A DNA stretch of 64,000 nt from Oenanthe sinensis (lineage: Eukaryota; Streptophyta; Magnoliopsida; Apiales; Apiaceae): contig CM053800.1 in NCBI GenBank assembly GCA_028671895.1, positions 12,917,886 through 12,981,885 of the forward strand, given 5' to 3'. The position numbers and the translations under genes are program-made. Numbering within the stretch: the first letter of the stretch is position 1; the number at the start of each line of letters is the position of its first letter. The notes under the pieces were generated by a model. That model had not been told where the DNA came from. It did not search any database and was given only the letters and a program-made list of their open reading frames with translations. Positions 22,263 through 35,101 of this stretch are shown here, piece after piece.

Positions 22263-23040
22263 TTTTTCTTAGAAGGCTGTTTCAACATGACACATGGCTA
22301 TATAGTTTAACTTTTATTTAAAACAAAAATTGTTTTTCTCTCAAATTGTTTTTAGTTTAATAATTAATTTAATAATTAAATTTGAATTTAATTATATAAA
22401 ATATTTTGAAAATAATTTTTAAATTTTAATAATTTATTTTTCAAGTTTATTTTACATCTTGGAAAATATTTTATTTTCTTTTAAATTTTAGAGTCAAATA
22501 TTTTATATTTTTAATATTCTTAGTTAAGAATTTTATTAATTTAAAAACTAAAATTAATCTTAAAATCCAATTTAATTTCTTTTGAGTTTAACATTCTTAA
22601 AAGTATTTTGAGAATTATTTTTGAGGTTTAATAATTTATTTTTTATAGAAGTTTTAATTATAAATCTCATAAAACTTTTTGGAAAATCATTTTGGTTGAA
22701 ATAATTTATTTTCAAGAATATCTAAGATGACTTGAAAATTTATTATTTTTATATCAAACTTATATTTTCAATCTGTTTTATTTTAATTATAATTGAAACT
22801 GTTTTGGATTATAAATTCTATAAAATTCTTTGGAAATTAATTTTGATTTGAAATAATTTCTTTTTCGGGATTATTTAATATACCTTGAAAATTTTGTTAT
22901 CTCTATATCAAAACTTTCTTTTCGAATTTTATTTTATTTATAATTTGAAATTGAGAAATTTATTATTATTTATCAAAAATGCATTTTCAATTTATTTTGA
23001 TTATTTAAATTCCAAAAAAAAAAAAAAAATTAAATACTTC
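22263..23040. other. A+T-rich block of the nested element, with a poly(A) run
   Basis: Over 80% A+T by eye, with a run of about 17 A near 23013-23029. No ORF. Confidence 0.7.
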
Positions 23041-26000
23041 TGTTTGAACAAAATGTTTTATTAAACGAAACAACAGGAGTTGATTCTTCGTTCGTTGAGG
23101 ACAAACGAACTGACTGAAGAACATTCTAATGGAGTTGAGACCTGATCTTACCATTGGAGATGTATTTCTACATCGGTCTACTCAGTGGATCATTTGGTTA
23201 TTGAAAGGGGATTAGTTCATTTAGGGAAGAGTCTTCGATCAGTGGTTTTCGAATCAATATATGAAGAATTTGGGATTTTGAAAAGGAATTCAGTTTATCG
23301 GTCAAAGAACCAAAACAACAATTGAAGATTTGGTTAAAGGACATCAGTGGCAGAAATACACAAGGTTTGATTATCACTGACATATGATAATCAAGGGGTT
23401 ATTGCTACACATTCAAAGAAGAATGATCTTTTCAAGCAGAACATGAGACATTCTATGTCGGGGTCTTTAAGCAGAACAATCAGGTATCAATTTGGGTTGA
23501 AGCAGGAACATCATTGGTTATTGAGGTCAAATGCAAGGATACTTCCATGAGTGTCAGTAGAATGGAAATTGATTTGGATCAATTGATTATCACTCGAGAT
23601 GGAATGTTAAGCATCGCACAGGTATACTTTCTAACTAGTTTATACTTGTTTGATTTAATTATAGAGTATTAAGTGCTGAACTGCATTATATTATAAGTTT
23701 GATGTAATGCATGTCTCACCTTGATTTCTATATAAATTAGATAACTTATGCTAGTTTGTTAGTGTTGCTTGTTTATCAGTATTTGACTTCATGATTAGAT
23801 CTTGTGTGATTTAATGCTTGCTTTACGATAATTGATCATGTTAGCATATAGAGTCTTAGGTATTTGTAGGGGTACATTTACCGGAAAGAGTATTTGCTAC
23901 ATGCTAAGTGCCTTGATGTTTACATTGTCTATAATCTGTTTATACTCGCATGGTTGTATTAAATGTTATATTTGATCATGTGCTTGTTAAGATGAGTTTG
24001 TTTCTAATTTGGGAATTGCCTAGGGGTCAGTATAATAAACCATGAATTAAATTTTTAAATTTAAACTGACTCAGGTAATTAGAGATAGTATAATGTTAAA
24101 GTGAACAACAAAGGTGAATTAGAAGAATTAGGAATCTGAGTGATTGATTCTTCTATGACTACATATATGTACGACATGATTCTTATAGACTGCTAGTCCA
24201 CCTTAAGTTAGGTTGGGATCACTGAGCTCATAGCCAAGACTACTTGTTGAGGCTGATATAGATGAGGAGTGATCAGTCAGATAAGAATGAGCATGTTGAA
24301 CTTGAATGCTTTGTTGTTAACTATTTTTAGAAATATCTCTAACCCTTGGACTCAATCAAATTGAGGACCACATGTCTTAATCATTTGTGAATGCAGAGTA
24401 TCTTTCAACATGTACAAGTTATATATCTCTGACATTTTCATGTTCGAGGCATGTAACTACTTTTGCTTTGGTATTCAAATGGTTAAGCAAGGTTACCTAT
24501 TTTTCTTGAATGATCTGAAGCACATATTAAGAAAGACCTAGGGAATTCTTTGCGAAGGGTTTCCTAATATCAGTTCGAGGATGAACAATATAGATCGGGG
24601 TCAAGAGAAATAGAAGCTCACTCTACTGGAAGTGAGGTTATTGCTGACACGAAATGTAATGCTTATGATGAAGTCAACTATTCGTTAAAGTTTATCAGAA
24701 TGGAGTTAGCTGCAACAACAAGTGATGCTCTCACACTTGGTTTATCAACTAATACTTGGTTTATCAAGATAACGGATTCGACGGTAAAGATGAAATTGGT
24801 GAGAAAGGACTACTTCTAATGAAATTCTTTTAAGAAGGACATTAGTGAAGTATGTCAGTTGAAGGGAAGTCAAGTCAAAGGCTACCCTGTTTAGTTTTGG
24901 TGTTTGTTCATGCATTCGATAGATGAAGCATCTCAGTGATTAATCACATTCAAAGGATTAGGCAGATTGCTGTAAGAACACTTTGAGGGCAGGTAATGGA
25001 ATTTGTTGACGAATGAAATTCTATGTTATGTCTGCACTGAAAGGAGTATTCTAGAGTAAAGTTCAGTTTTCGGACTTCATGACCAAATGGAGGAGTTAAT
25101 AGGGAAATCCAGACCTTGAGTGGAATTACAAGGATAATGGATAGACTTAAGGTTTCCTATTCACTACGGCTGAATCAGTTGACACAGCAAGTCTAATCAG
25201 CAAATATAAAGAGAAGACATCAAGTAAGATTAATCATGCCTGAAGTCACATGGTGTGATGAAGGGCTATCTTATTTGGAGTTAAGAGCTTACACAGAGTC
25301 TGTGATTGATTTAAGATGATCTAGATGCAGTGAACATCATCATCAAGCTCCCTAGCATTCGTTTGATTTTAGCTCTGAATTTCTAAAGGTTGACATCCTG
25401 TTTAGGGCTCAAGATCAGATGACACCAGATGAAGAAAAGCTGCAAGCAGCATCACAGGGGGAGCATCAGTAAGTTGGATCAACTAGTCGTGTTTGATGCT
25501 CAAAGGCTAGCAGTGCTCATTGAGTAAGAGTTGAGATTCTTAGGAGCACTGAGTGATCCAGATTGAGTGATTGCATATTAGAAAGGAAATTGTCAATTTA
25601 AAAATAATGCAAGATGATCTCAATCATATTTGAAGAAGACTACTCTACCCACTGAAAATCTAAGGAAACATTAAGGACACATCTGTCATGACAAATGGTT
25701 TTGTGTAACAACATTTCCTAGAGTCAGTTCTTGATGAATCTGGGTAGTAGAGTAGTGATTGGTAGTGTCGTGCATGTATAAGAGTATTTCATTGGTTTTT
25801 CTGAGTGAATTCAATGAAGACTGAAGATGCACTAACTAATCAAGATTGAGTAGGGTTCGAATCAAGGAACTAACTCAATTAAACCAGAGGCAGATACACT
25901 TAGCGCAATGAATCAATCTACATGAAGACTTGGTATTGATACAGAAGCTGAAGGGTAGTTCAGAGTTTTTTTTGGTTCTACTCTGCTAGTGTCAAGACTA

Positions 26001-28930
26001 CTGGTTTCTAGAGTGCTGAGTTTAGTGAAGCTGCTGCCAAGACCAATATCTACAAGGAAATATTTGGGTGTTGAAGGTAATGCAGTTTCCGTCTGGATGA
26101 GCGTGGTATTGTTTCGAGGAACAATGTTAACTGGTAGCTGAAAAGTTATTCCTGTCCAAAAGGAGTAAACGTTCAATCTCGAAAGGAGTAAACGTTCGAT
26201 CTCTAGGGCAAAGAGGAGTAATTGTTCATTCAACGATCATACACCAGTAAAAGCTCTATTGACTAAGGTATGTCACTCTAGTCTAATATTGATTTATTTA
26301 AACATAATGTTTATAGAGAGTGTTCATGCTATTTAGATGTCTACGATCTCTAGGAACTGATTAATGTTTGGCGTGTGACCACCCGGGACTCAATATTATC
26401 ATTATGAGATTACCTATGATCACCCGGGACCTAGGGACCTAACATTGTAGCATCTCTTTGTATAGTCAATTTATATCCAGGACCTCGTACTTTGTGCTGT
26501 CATAAGTTATTCATGCTATATGTATCAAATGGTTCAGCATAAGTATTTGTATGCTTTAATTAGTTGTATTTAAAGTTATTGACTTATATCAGTTAATGAT
26601 AGTTAGTCGTAATTTTCTTTACTTCTAATTGTTTAATGCTAATATTAATGGAACCACTTAATATGTAGTTTAAGTGCTGTAATTCATGTCTTTTGCAAAA
26701 TCCATTAATATTAGTTGTCATTCTTTTGATATTAGTGATGTCACTTAGAATTTCTGCACTAAGTGACAAAAAGATTATTTCAAAAACACTGATATTGAAA
26801 GTAATTTACTACATAGCGAGGGGTTGTCAAAGATCATAAATTTTAACATTAATATTTAAAGGTATTTGATCTCTGATGCAACTAGTACCTCGAGCTTACA
26901 TACATTCTGATTGTCATGAGTATTTTCAATATGCTTATGTGATAATTGTTGAGATGTAGTGTAAGAAGTTAAATGCTGTCATTCGGTCAATGTATGTTCA
27001 GTGTTTAGCGGATGCTTATGTTTTATGCTTTAGAATTACCATGATCTATATTGCAAAATGTGTTTGTTTCAAGCGACAAATGGTAATTATCTAGCATAAT
27101 GTAAGTATCTTATGTGCTTGATTATTTTGTAGTAAGATGCATTTTATTACAAAATGATTGAATGATGTTAGTACTTTTGAATGTATTGTCACTCATATCT
27201 TTGATAATTCATTAGTATTAACATATGTTTTTCATTCTTTAGAACTTGAATGCATAAAGAAATTTCTTGTCTATTTCTTGTGAAAAATGTTTTATCTAAA
27301 CATGCATTCATTTGCCAGAGAATGAAAAGCCACTAAAAGTTTTCTTTGAAAGAGAACATTTCTTGAGGATTATCTTTCAATTTCAAAATCATATATCCTC
27401 TCTCTCTCTAAATGTTTTGTAATGAAAACTGTTTTCTCTCCACGATTTGTTTAAATAAAGTTACTTGATAACTTGTAACTTAAGTTGCATGGTATCAGGC
27501 TATTTTATTTGAGTAAATTGTTTTGATCTTAAAGTATCAACCATTGGTAAAACGTTTTTCAAAACTCTTGTTAATGTCTGTTTCACATTGACCTGTAGTA
27601 TTAAAACAATGGTTGTGTGCTTTGGGATTAGTGCCTTGGACTGTATGACTAAAGCATTCATTCTATTTTTTTTAATGATTTATGTTTTAAGTCGGAGATA
27701 ATATCCGATAAGAATGAATTGTAAAATAATTTCTGAAAACATACAGTGAGCAAGATGAAATAGATTTGAGTTATTAATCAAAATGTTTTTGTTAAAAGAG
27801 TTGAATTTCAATTGGATATTTGTCTAAGAGAAATTCAAAAGAACACTTTTGTTAATCTGTTAAACTTTTTTTCAAAATTGTGAGTTTATGAAATTTGGCT
27901 TAATAATCTTTTACCTATTCTTTATTAATTCCCACATTTTAGCTCTGGTGCATTGTTTCTTGAGGACACATTGCTCCGATGCTATATTTCTGAGAAGGAA
28001 TAGAGAATAAGTTTAATCATACTCTACCAGATTTTATATAGCTCTGATCAACTCTATCTATTTAGCCGTAATGGCTTGGCCTAAGTGGCTATAGGGGAAG
28101 GTCAAGAAGTTGAATAATCCATCAATTTCTAACCAAGGCCTTAGTACCAAACACTATCATTCTAATTCAAACTTTCAACCCTTGGTGATATAAGGAACTT
28201 ATATAGATTAACGGTTGTTAAGGGAGAAACTGCACTTGATGCAGCAAATAAGGATGAAGTCGGAAGTGCACCCACAGCTCTACCTCTCGAGAAGGAAAGA
28301 AGTATACAAATTGAGGTATCTGTAGCTCATCTGTATTCTCTCAAAAGGATGCAGAGCTGAAAAGGAAATTCAACCGTTTCTGAATGAACTCTCTCAATAG
28401 GGTGATTTCATTGAAAATTTGCTCGTCAGCCAGAGCACCTTGTAATGAGTCAAGCACACCAAAAGCATTCACGCTGATGGTAATCCTAAAGTTTTTGTTT
28501 CTAAGGGATGTTATAGGACCTAACAGTTATCTAGCCTCTCTTGGGACTTACAATTGTGAGGACACATTGCAAGAAGTGCACATTGTGAGATATAGGTAAA
28601 ACCCCTAAACTTCTTTGTTTACCATTCATGGTGAATGAAGTTGTTGAGCCACCTTTACTGGCGTTTGAGGGAAACTTGGATTTCTTGCCATATATTAGAA
28701 TCCTTGTCAACCTTCCTAGGAGGAACAGTCCTAGTTCCCTAACGGGATTTCACATCCGCAGAGCAATCTGTTGATGTTGAGAGGTAATCACTAACAGTTT
28801 TCCATGACTGAAAATAGTGAGTTAATTCATCTTCACAAGTGATTGAGAGAGATGTTTGTACACGTCTACTCTCCCAGGAATTCAAGTTCTGGAATACATG
28901 GATCGCGCACAACTTAAAGGCATATCACCG
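23041..28930. other. Non-coding internal region of the nested element
   Basis: Nearly 6 kb of moderately A+T-rich sequence with stops in all frames. I looked for copia and gypsy capsid, CCHC, DTG/DSG, RT, RNase H and integrase motifs on both strands and saw none. The largest ORF (106 codons, minus, 25913-26233) has no domain-like pattern. A (CT)n run lies near 27401-27412. Confidence 0.65.
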
Positions 28931-29339
28931 TCAACGATCCAGTGCATGGATTTGCATATGGGGAGTCGGTTGATGCTTAGATAGCTGCTAGTACGCATAC
29001 CACATTCAACGATCCAGTGCATGGATTTGCATATGGGGAGATTGTTGATGCTGAAAGTAGCTGAGCAATAACTCGTAGACTATGATTCAGTTGGTTTACC
29101 AATTTGATGAGTCTTTTGAGGATCAGGGTGTTGGGATTTCAGTCACTCCTGGAATGGAGGAGATTCCAATTTCAGAAGGGTTATTCCCCGACGACGAGCC
29201 ACGTGTGCATGGATTTGCTCATGGTGAGTTGGGTGACGGCCTAACTGAAACCCTGTCTGAGATTCCATCTCAGAACCTAGATCTTTAGTGATCGATAACA
29301 TGCTACAGTCAACGATCCATAATATCTTGGTGAGACTAG
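28931..29339 (+). repeat. Dispersed direct repeats with a recurring peptide frame
   Basis: TCAACGATCCAGTGCATGGA starts at 28931 and again at 29006 (75 bp apart), with near-identical continuation for about 35 bp. Degenerate versions follow at about 29203 (GTGCATGGATTTGC) and 29309 (TCAACGATCC). In one frame the first three copies read VHGFAYGE, VHGFAYGE and VHGFAHGE. Confidence 0.75.
29082..29288 (+). CDS. Small acidic ORF in the nested element (doubtful)
   Basis: ATG-started, 68 codons, acidic, ending QNLDL. It contains the peptide VHGFAHGE that is also encoded by the two repeats just upstream, in frames broken by stops. This hints that the region once coded for a protein with repeated motifs, but the ORF is short and may be chance. 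No family recognised. Confidence 0.18.
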   Translation: MIQLVYQFDESFEDQGVGISVTPGMEEIPISEGLFPDDEPRVHGFAHGELGDGLTETLSEIPSQNLDL

Positions 29340-29694
29340 CATGGATTTACTTGCAGGTACAAATTGCTATAAATGGAATGAGTGCAAGTAAGGGAGAGAA
29401 ACACTTGAGTGAAGTAAGGGAGTGATACACTTGAGTGAGAGAAATAGGGAGAGAAATGAGTGGAACACTTACGCTTGAAAGTGTAAACACCAACAGAACG
29501 TAGTAGAAGTGAGGAAACCATAGACCAAACACTAACCTTGCTACTATGCTTGAATCCTGTTACTGAATTTTCTAGCTCTGGAATATTGAAAAGATTCTTT
29601 TCTGGAAGACAAGCTGCAGAAGAGTCTAGCTGAAGCTTAGTGGGAATGTCCAAACTATTACCTTTGGGTCTATTAATTCATGTTGTTCTCAATC

Positions 29695-30944
29695 TCAAAA
29701 GGGGAGACATTAATTTTTAGGCCTAAGGAGGATTTTATGTTCAGTTGGAGGAGAGTTTCTTATTCGATTGGATGTAGATGATACTTTTATTGTTTTAAAG
29801 GATATTCTCAACTAAGGGGGAGAATTTGGTGATACAAGAAACGAGATCTCTTGGTGATACAAGAAATGAGATCTGTCAATCCTATCTTGTGGAGGTTACT
29901 TAGAGGATATCTAAAGACACAAGGGTGGATTGGAGCTTGCATGAACTAAGGGGGAGAATTAGATAAAATTGAAACCTTAGTGATGCAATGGAGAAATTAC
30001 TAAGGGGGAGTTTCTTAGTAATTGGTTGGAGCCTAATCCCTAAAGGTGTTGTAGATTTAACTGATTTTTCGTCTGAAGTGGAGAAGTTACTTTTTGTCAA
30101 TTGGGAAGAAGTTACTTGTCGTACTAAGGGGAGAAGTTATGGAGAATCTTAACATCTTGGTTTGCAGTGCTATATCTTATTCTGAAAATATATCTAAGGG
30201 ATTTTGCTCTATTTGTTTGAAGATTTATCCTTGGAACATTCTTAGGAGAGGTTCGGCAGAAGAATTCTTTCTAGCACGATCAATGAATGAAAATGAAGAT
30301 TTCTTTGAAGAGTATCAACTCAGGGGGAGTTTTTGCTAAGTAGAAGTTTTCTGGGTAAAGCAGAATGTGAAGGAGATTTTCAAGGGGCATCTGAGAAGTG
30401 TCCAAGTGTGTTCTATTTCTTGTTTCAGTGATAGATGAAGTCAGTGGAATAGTGCAGGGAAGAAAGAAAAATATGTTTCCTGGAAATAGAACATCCTGAA
30501 GAAAAAGAAGAAGTGACTTTCATTCCAAGAGAGAACAACCTTAAGGGGAGAATGAGTTGACCTCTTATGGGGAACATAGAGAGCTGTATGTTCTAGTTCG
30601 AATTGCAAGATAAACAAGAATGATTGTTCAGAAGTCTTTACTAATGATTTATTTCTTTATTGAAAGAACCCCATCTTTGAAGAACATTGAAGTGGAGGAA
30701 GCTAAAGGAAAATGAAATTCAGAAATTCATCATTCATTTTCAACAACTCAGGAAATCTGGATTTAACTGATTATATCTTTCCAGAACCTTTTGTATATTA
30801 TTTTCATGTCCAATACTTTAATTGTTTCTTGTATATTAGTTGAGTTATCCTCTAACAGTTAATTTTATTTAATTACTTTTGGGGGAGATTGTAAAGGGAA
30901 ATAGTATTTGATTGCTATTCCATATCAACCAAATAGGGGGAGAT
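29695..30944 (+). repeat. Reiterated polypurine-tract-like motifs
   Basis: A(A/C/T)GGGG(G)AGA-type motifs occur near 29697, 29814, 29947, 30001, 30126, 30321, 30541, 30880 and finally 30931-30944, the last abutting the 3' LTR. Several share the longer form CTAAGGGGGAGAAT. The final copy is the functional polypurine tract by position. Confidence 0.8.
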
Positions 30945-32404
30945 TGAAAGGGGAGATAGGAGTGAAGGGAAGTAACTCACTGCACTTTCATGTGTAATAG
31001 AAATGCTAAATGTAATCTCTATGTAATGGTTGATGATAACTCAATAATAGAACAGGACATGTAATAATATGCAGGTGCACAGAAATCTTGGATCACAGAG
31101 TTCAGTTAAGACAAAGTATCAAAGGATCATCTACAGACTTGAAGCTCACTGAAAGAAGTTCATTAACATGTTCAGGCCTCAGTGGAGAATAAAAGATGTT
31201 GACATCTATTCAAGGATGTGGAAGCTACAGAAGATTGTCTTAGTCTATGATGATTTTAGTGCATTACAATCGAAGCAACAAGTAAGGTTTGCAAAGAAGA
31301 ATGTGGAATCATGTTCGGAATCAAGAGCCCCTATCAAGACTAGTCACTTATGAACCAGACCGTTGCATCAAGTGTCAGGACATTGGAGGCAAGCTCTCGT
31401 CGGTTAATATGGTTTTAATCATTCTAAAGTTGTTGATTTTCTTAAGACATGTGGAGGATCAACAAAGGTGGTAAATCAGTGTTGGAGAAATGTCAGCCTA
31501 ATGGATAAGGGACAGACGGCACAACCTGATTGGATCTTACTAAAGCTTCACAGATTAGAAGGCCAAATACTTGGACGTGGTGGAGTCACGTATACGGGGC
31601 CAAGTATTTGGATAAGGAAGTTTACACAAATTGAAGAGTGGAATGGAAATATTTAATTAAATAAAGTATTTATTTAATTATTTATATATTTTATAAATAA
31701 AGATATTCTTTATTTATATTTTATATATTTATTAAATATTACTTTTACATTAAATATTTCCAAATGCATGCTTGCACATGACTTTGAAGATATGATTTGA
31801 GAAGACAAGAGTAAAAGGTGGAAAAAGCAAAAAGCTACACCTTTTTCTATAATAAAAGAAGTAACTCAAGTCTTAATCTTTAGTGTGGTCAGGAAGAGAA
31901 TTCGGAGAAAAGAAGAAAAGGGGAGAGAGAGAAAAAATTTTCTCTCCCCCATGGCCGAACTAGACTTTAATATTTTGGGGCCATGATTTTCTTTATCTTC
32001 ACCACTCATCTATTCTTCTATTGTAAACATTGCTAAATCTTGTTTAGAAGATAGGTTTGATTTTTGTCTCCTAGATCTAGAATTTGTAATATTTTTAGAG
32101 GAGCCAAAAATCATTTCTTTGTTGTGTTCTTGAGCTTATGTTCTTGAACTTGTATGTAGCATCTACCCCACTTCAATGAATATAAAGTTATATTCTTGGA
32201 TCTTGTTGTGTTGTGTGTTTTGGATGATTTACCGTTCATTATCTTGGTTATTTTACTGGTGTTCTTGAGGTTGAAGAAGATGATGAACAGTACCTGGGTT
32301 TGAACCAAAGTAATTTTTATGTTGTCCCAAAAATAAATAAAAGTCAGATTTTTATTTGGGAATCGTATTCACCCCCCCCCCTCTACGATCTCCAGGACCT
32401 AACA
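30945..32404 (+). repeat. 3' LTR of the nested non-coding element
   Basis: Matches 19640-21099 except for two substitutions. Followed by TSD CATCT at 32405-32409. Confidence 0.96.
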
Positions 32405-32409
32405 CATCT

Positions 32410-32901
32410 TAATCTGATTAAATCCACTTGACGCATCCAAGAATGTTAGCAACTCGTGTCTAGATGTCGCGTCGACCATTGCATCTATGTGTGGCAATGG
32501 ATACGGGTCCTTTGGATATGCCTTATTCAGATCCGTGTAGTAGACGCATACTGCCACTTCCCATTCTTCTTTTGAACAATTACCACATTTTCCAACCATT
32601 TGGAGTAGTCCACTTCTCGAATCATCCCAGCCTTCAAGAGTCTACTGACTTCATCATTGATGATCTGATTCTTGTCAGGCGCAAACTTTCTTCTCTTTTG
32701 CTGGATGAGCAAGTAGTTTGGGTCAATATTGAGTTTGTGTGTGATGACTTCTTCACTAATTCCCGTTATGTCGTCGTGTTCCCATGCAAAAGCATCCATA
32801 CGTTCTGTCAAGAACTCGATTAAATTGGCTTTGACCTCCGGTGGTACATCCTGTCCGACTAGCACTTTCTTTTCTCCCGTCAACAGGCTCACCTCGGTCA
32901 T
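32410..32901 (-). pseudogene. Reverse transcriptase, N-terminal part (split by nested element)
   Basis: Minus strand from 32901: an RNase/RT linker with MDAFAWEHDDITGI, then HKLNIDP, KRRKFAPDK, VSRLLKAGMIREV and WLENVVIVQKKNGKW (the WL.N.V.V.KKNGKWR motif). A frameshift near 32535 follows, then DLNKAYPKDPYPLPHID and FLDASSGFNQIKM. The gene breaks off there at the CATCT duplication and resumes at 19634. These are the fingers and first palm blocks of gypsy RT. Confidence 0.87.
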
Positions 32902-33047
32902 TTTTCCGTGTCCATACTTGTAACTTTAGGAACGTCCTTCCCCTGGTGTTGAATAGTTGGTCTCAAACATGTATTGTAGCACTGTCTTGCTTGAACCTGA
33001 TCTCCTTGAATCTGTTGGACTCCCCAGGGTGTTAGGAATTTTACTAC

Positions 33048-33674
33048 TTAGTGATATGTTGATGGGATAGCTTTTAAGTCATGTATCCATGGCCTTCCAA
33101 GGATTATGTTGTAGGATGACTGGCAATCAATAATGAGAAACTTCTGCAATAAATTTACTCCTTGAGCGTATGTAGGTAATGAAATTTTGCCAATCGTCCT
33201 TTTAGTCTCGCCACTGAATCCGACGAGTACAGTGTATTTCTTTGTCATATCGTGTTCATTCAAGTCCATCTCTCGTAACGTATCTAACATCATAATATTC
33301 ACTGCACTGCCATTATCTACTAAGATTCTTTTGATAAGGCAATTTATGATGAGCAGTGAGATGACTAAACTATCGTGATGTGGCTCCGTCATGTGTTCCC
33401 TGTCTGACTCGTCGAACTGAATTGCTGGCAGCTTTGTTTCCACGATGTCTGCTCGCATGACCCTTATTCCAGGCTCTCTTACTGCCATCTTTGCTTGTGA
33501 ATATGTAGCTCCATATACCTCCGATCCTCTAGCTATAAAGTTAATAACCTTGTGATGTGGTAGATGGGGAGGCTGTCTTGGTGGTGACGACTCTCTAACC
33601 CTGCTTTTTCCCGTCATATATTCTGTAAAGTAGCCCTTCTTGATGAGTGTCTGTATTTCTCTTCTTAATGCCAC
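33048..33674 (-). pseudogene. Gag C-terminal tail and aspartic protease
   Basis: Minus-strand ORF of 208 residues. It starts in the gag tail (LIKKGYFTEY) and passes a Pro-rich linker (PPRQPPHLPHHKVINFIARG). The retropepsin-like domain follows, with RILVDNGSAVNIM (active-site DNG in place of the commoner DTG/DSG, as in many Tat elements), GFSGETKRTIGKISLP and YNIILGRPWIH (the second conserved motif). It is open throughout, unlike its neighbours. The protease would cut the polyprotein. Confidence 0.85.
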
Positions 33675-33689
33675 ACAATCATATGCTCT

Positions 33690-35083
33690 ATGACAATAAT
33701 CACTGTGGAAATCACACTACAACTTTGATTCGGGATTTGTTTTAGGCTTGTTCGACTGTGACGGCCAATTGACAGCATTTCCCAATTTATTGAATTCTCT
33801 CACAAAAGCTGACGGTCTGATACTGAATCAGTAACTGTCAAATGTCGGTGGAAGATTTGGGTCTTTTCTCCAGTCTAACCTTTCTTGTACAGCATTAACA
33901 CGTGCATCCTCACGATTGTTCCTTGAATAAGGCCTGTAGTCTTGAGCCTTTGTCATAACAATTTTTCTATTAGGGCGATAGTAGTTGTCCTCGTCATCTT
34001 TCCTGTCTTCTTCCAACCTGACTTGGGCCATAGCTTTGGCTTGTACGTCATCCATTATTTTGCACGAGTATTTTGTCAGCTTGTCGTATATGGTGTATCC
34101 CTTACTAGTCCACGACGGAAAACTTCAATAGCCGTCAGTACGTCACAATTTGTTATTGTCACCTTTTCTTTGTTGAATCTGGAAAGGTATTCTCTTAAAG
34201 GCTCTCTATACCTTTGCATAATTCAGTATAAGTCACTCGTCGTCTTTTTAAATCATCTGCTACTAGTAAATTGTAGATTGAACGCATCGACGAGGTCTAC
34301 AAACGATGATATGGTTCTGTTTGGCAATACGACAAAACATTGAAGGGCAAGTCCTATGAGTGTCGAACCAAATCCCTTGCACATACAAGGTTCCCTCAAT
34401 TCTTTAGTAATTGGTATTGTAAACATTCATTTTTTTATACTGAGTGATATGTTCTTGTGGGTCAGTCTCACCATCATACAACCTCATATGTGGTATGTTA
34501 AATCGTTTTGGAATCTCCACTAAGGCAATATCATCAGTGAAGGGGGAATCCGCATAGCTTGTCGATGTAGCCTTTTCCAACAGCTTTGGTACACCCGAGA
34601 TACGTTGTATCATTTCTATCATCTCCTTCACTCCAGGTTCATGGCATCCATCGTGTTACTTTTTAATCGTGAACTTCTATGCCTCAACCTCCTATTCGAC
34701 CTTTCTTCTTCGTTATCGTGCCTGCCCGTTGTATCCTTCTACCATTGAGATGTTGTGTTAGCGTTATTGTACGTAGCTCCAACCTCAGCCCTGTTAGTAC
34801 CCAATACAAGCACTTCATCATCCCCCTTTCATCTTTCCTCTTGATCATCATCATCGTAATCCAATCGTCGTACCACACTCGCCACCGTTTGTTTAGAGGC
34901 CGCAGTCACACTTGATTTTACCGTGCTCAATGTAGCTTTGAGTGTCTCATTTTCTGCATGCAAGGCCTCAACATCTGTTTGTAACTTCTTCATAACTGTA
35001 AGTACCTCATCATTCGCGGGGTTCGTAGTTTGCTCTTTGTTACCGCTTTGTTCAGGATCCGTAGCCATGACCGTGGAAATCAT
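33690..35083 (-). pseudogene. Gag polyprotein, decayed
   Basis: Minus strand. 35083-34829: N-terminal acidic coiled coil (VMKKLQTDVEALHAENETLKA). 34631-34404: start of the retrotransposon gag domain (FNIPHMRLYDGETDPQEHI). 34400-34060: capsid helices readable only with stops and frame changes. 34055-33828: a charged linker (DDVQAKAMAQVRLEED) before protease. The start at 35083 is the first in-frame ATG (MIST); a second Met six residues in, giving MATDPEQ, is an equally good start. 35083 is 20 bp from the primer site. Confidence 0.75.
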
Positions 35084-35101
35084 GTAGAACTCTTAGTTAA
35101 T

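Larger units (their letters stand above)
19640..32404 (+). mobile_element. 12.8 kb non-coding LTR element (LARD-like), very young, nested in gypsy RT
   Basis: LTRs 19640-21099 and 30945-32404 are each 1460 bp, start TGAAAGGGGAGA, end GGACCTAACA and are flanked by CATCT. I see only two substitutions between them (near 19846/31151 and 20949/32254) and no indel. Signals present: TGGTATCAGAGC primer site at 21102-21113 and polypurine tract AATAGGGGGAGAT before 30945. The 9,845-bp internal region has no ORF above about 106 codons and no gag, protease, RT or integrase motif in any frame. This fits a large retrotransposon derivative (LARD) moved in trans by a partner, probably copia-like judging from PBS and LTR ends. 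It interrupts the gypsy RT gene. Confidence 0.93.

Noticed and set aside
25913..26233. 106-codon ORF as a possible gene of the non-coding element
   Set aside because: No motif, no neighbouring frame continuation, and the flanks are stop-rich. Length is within chance for 9.8 kb.
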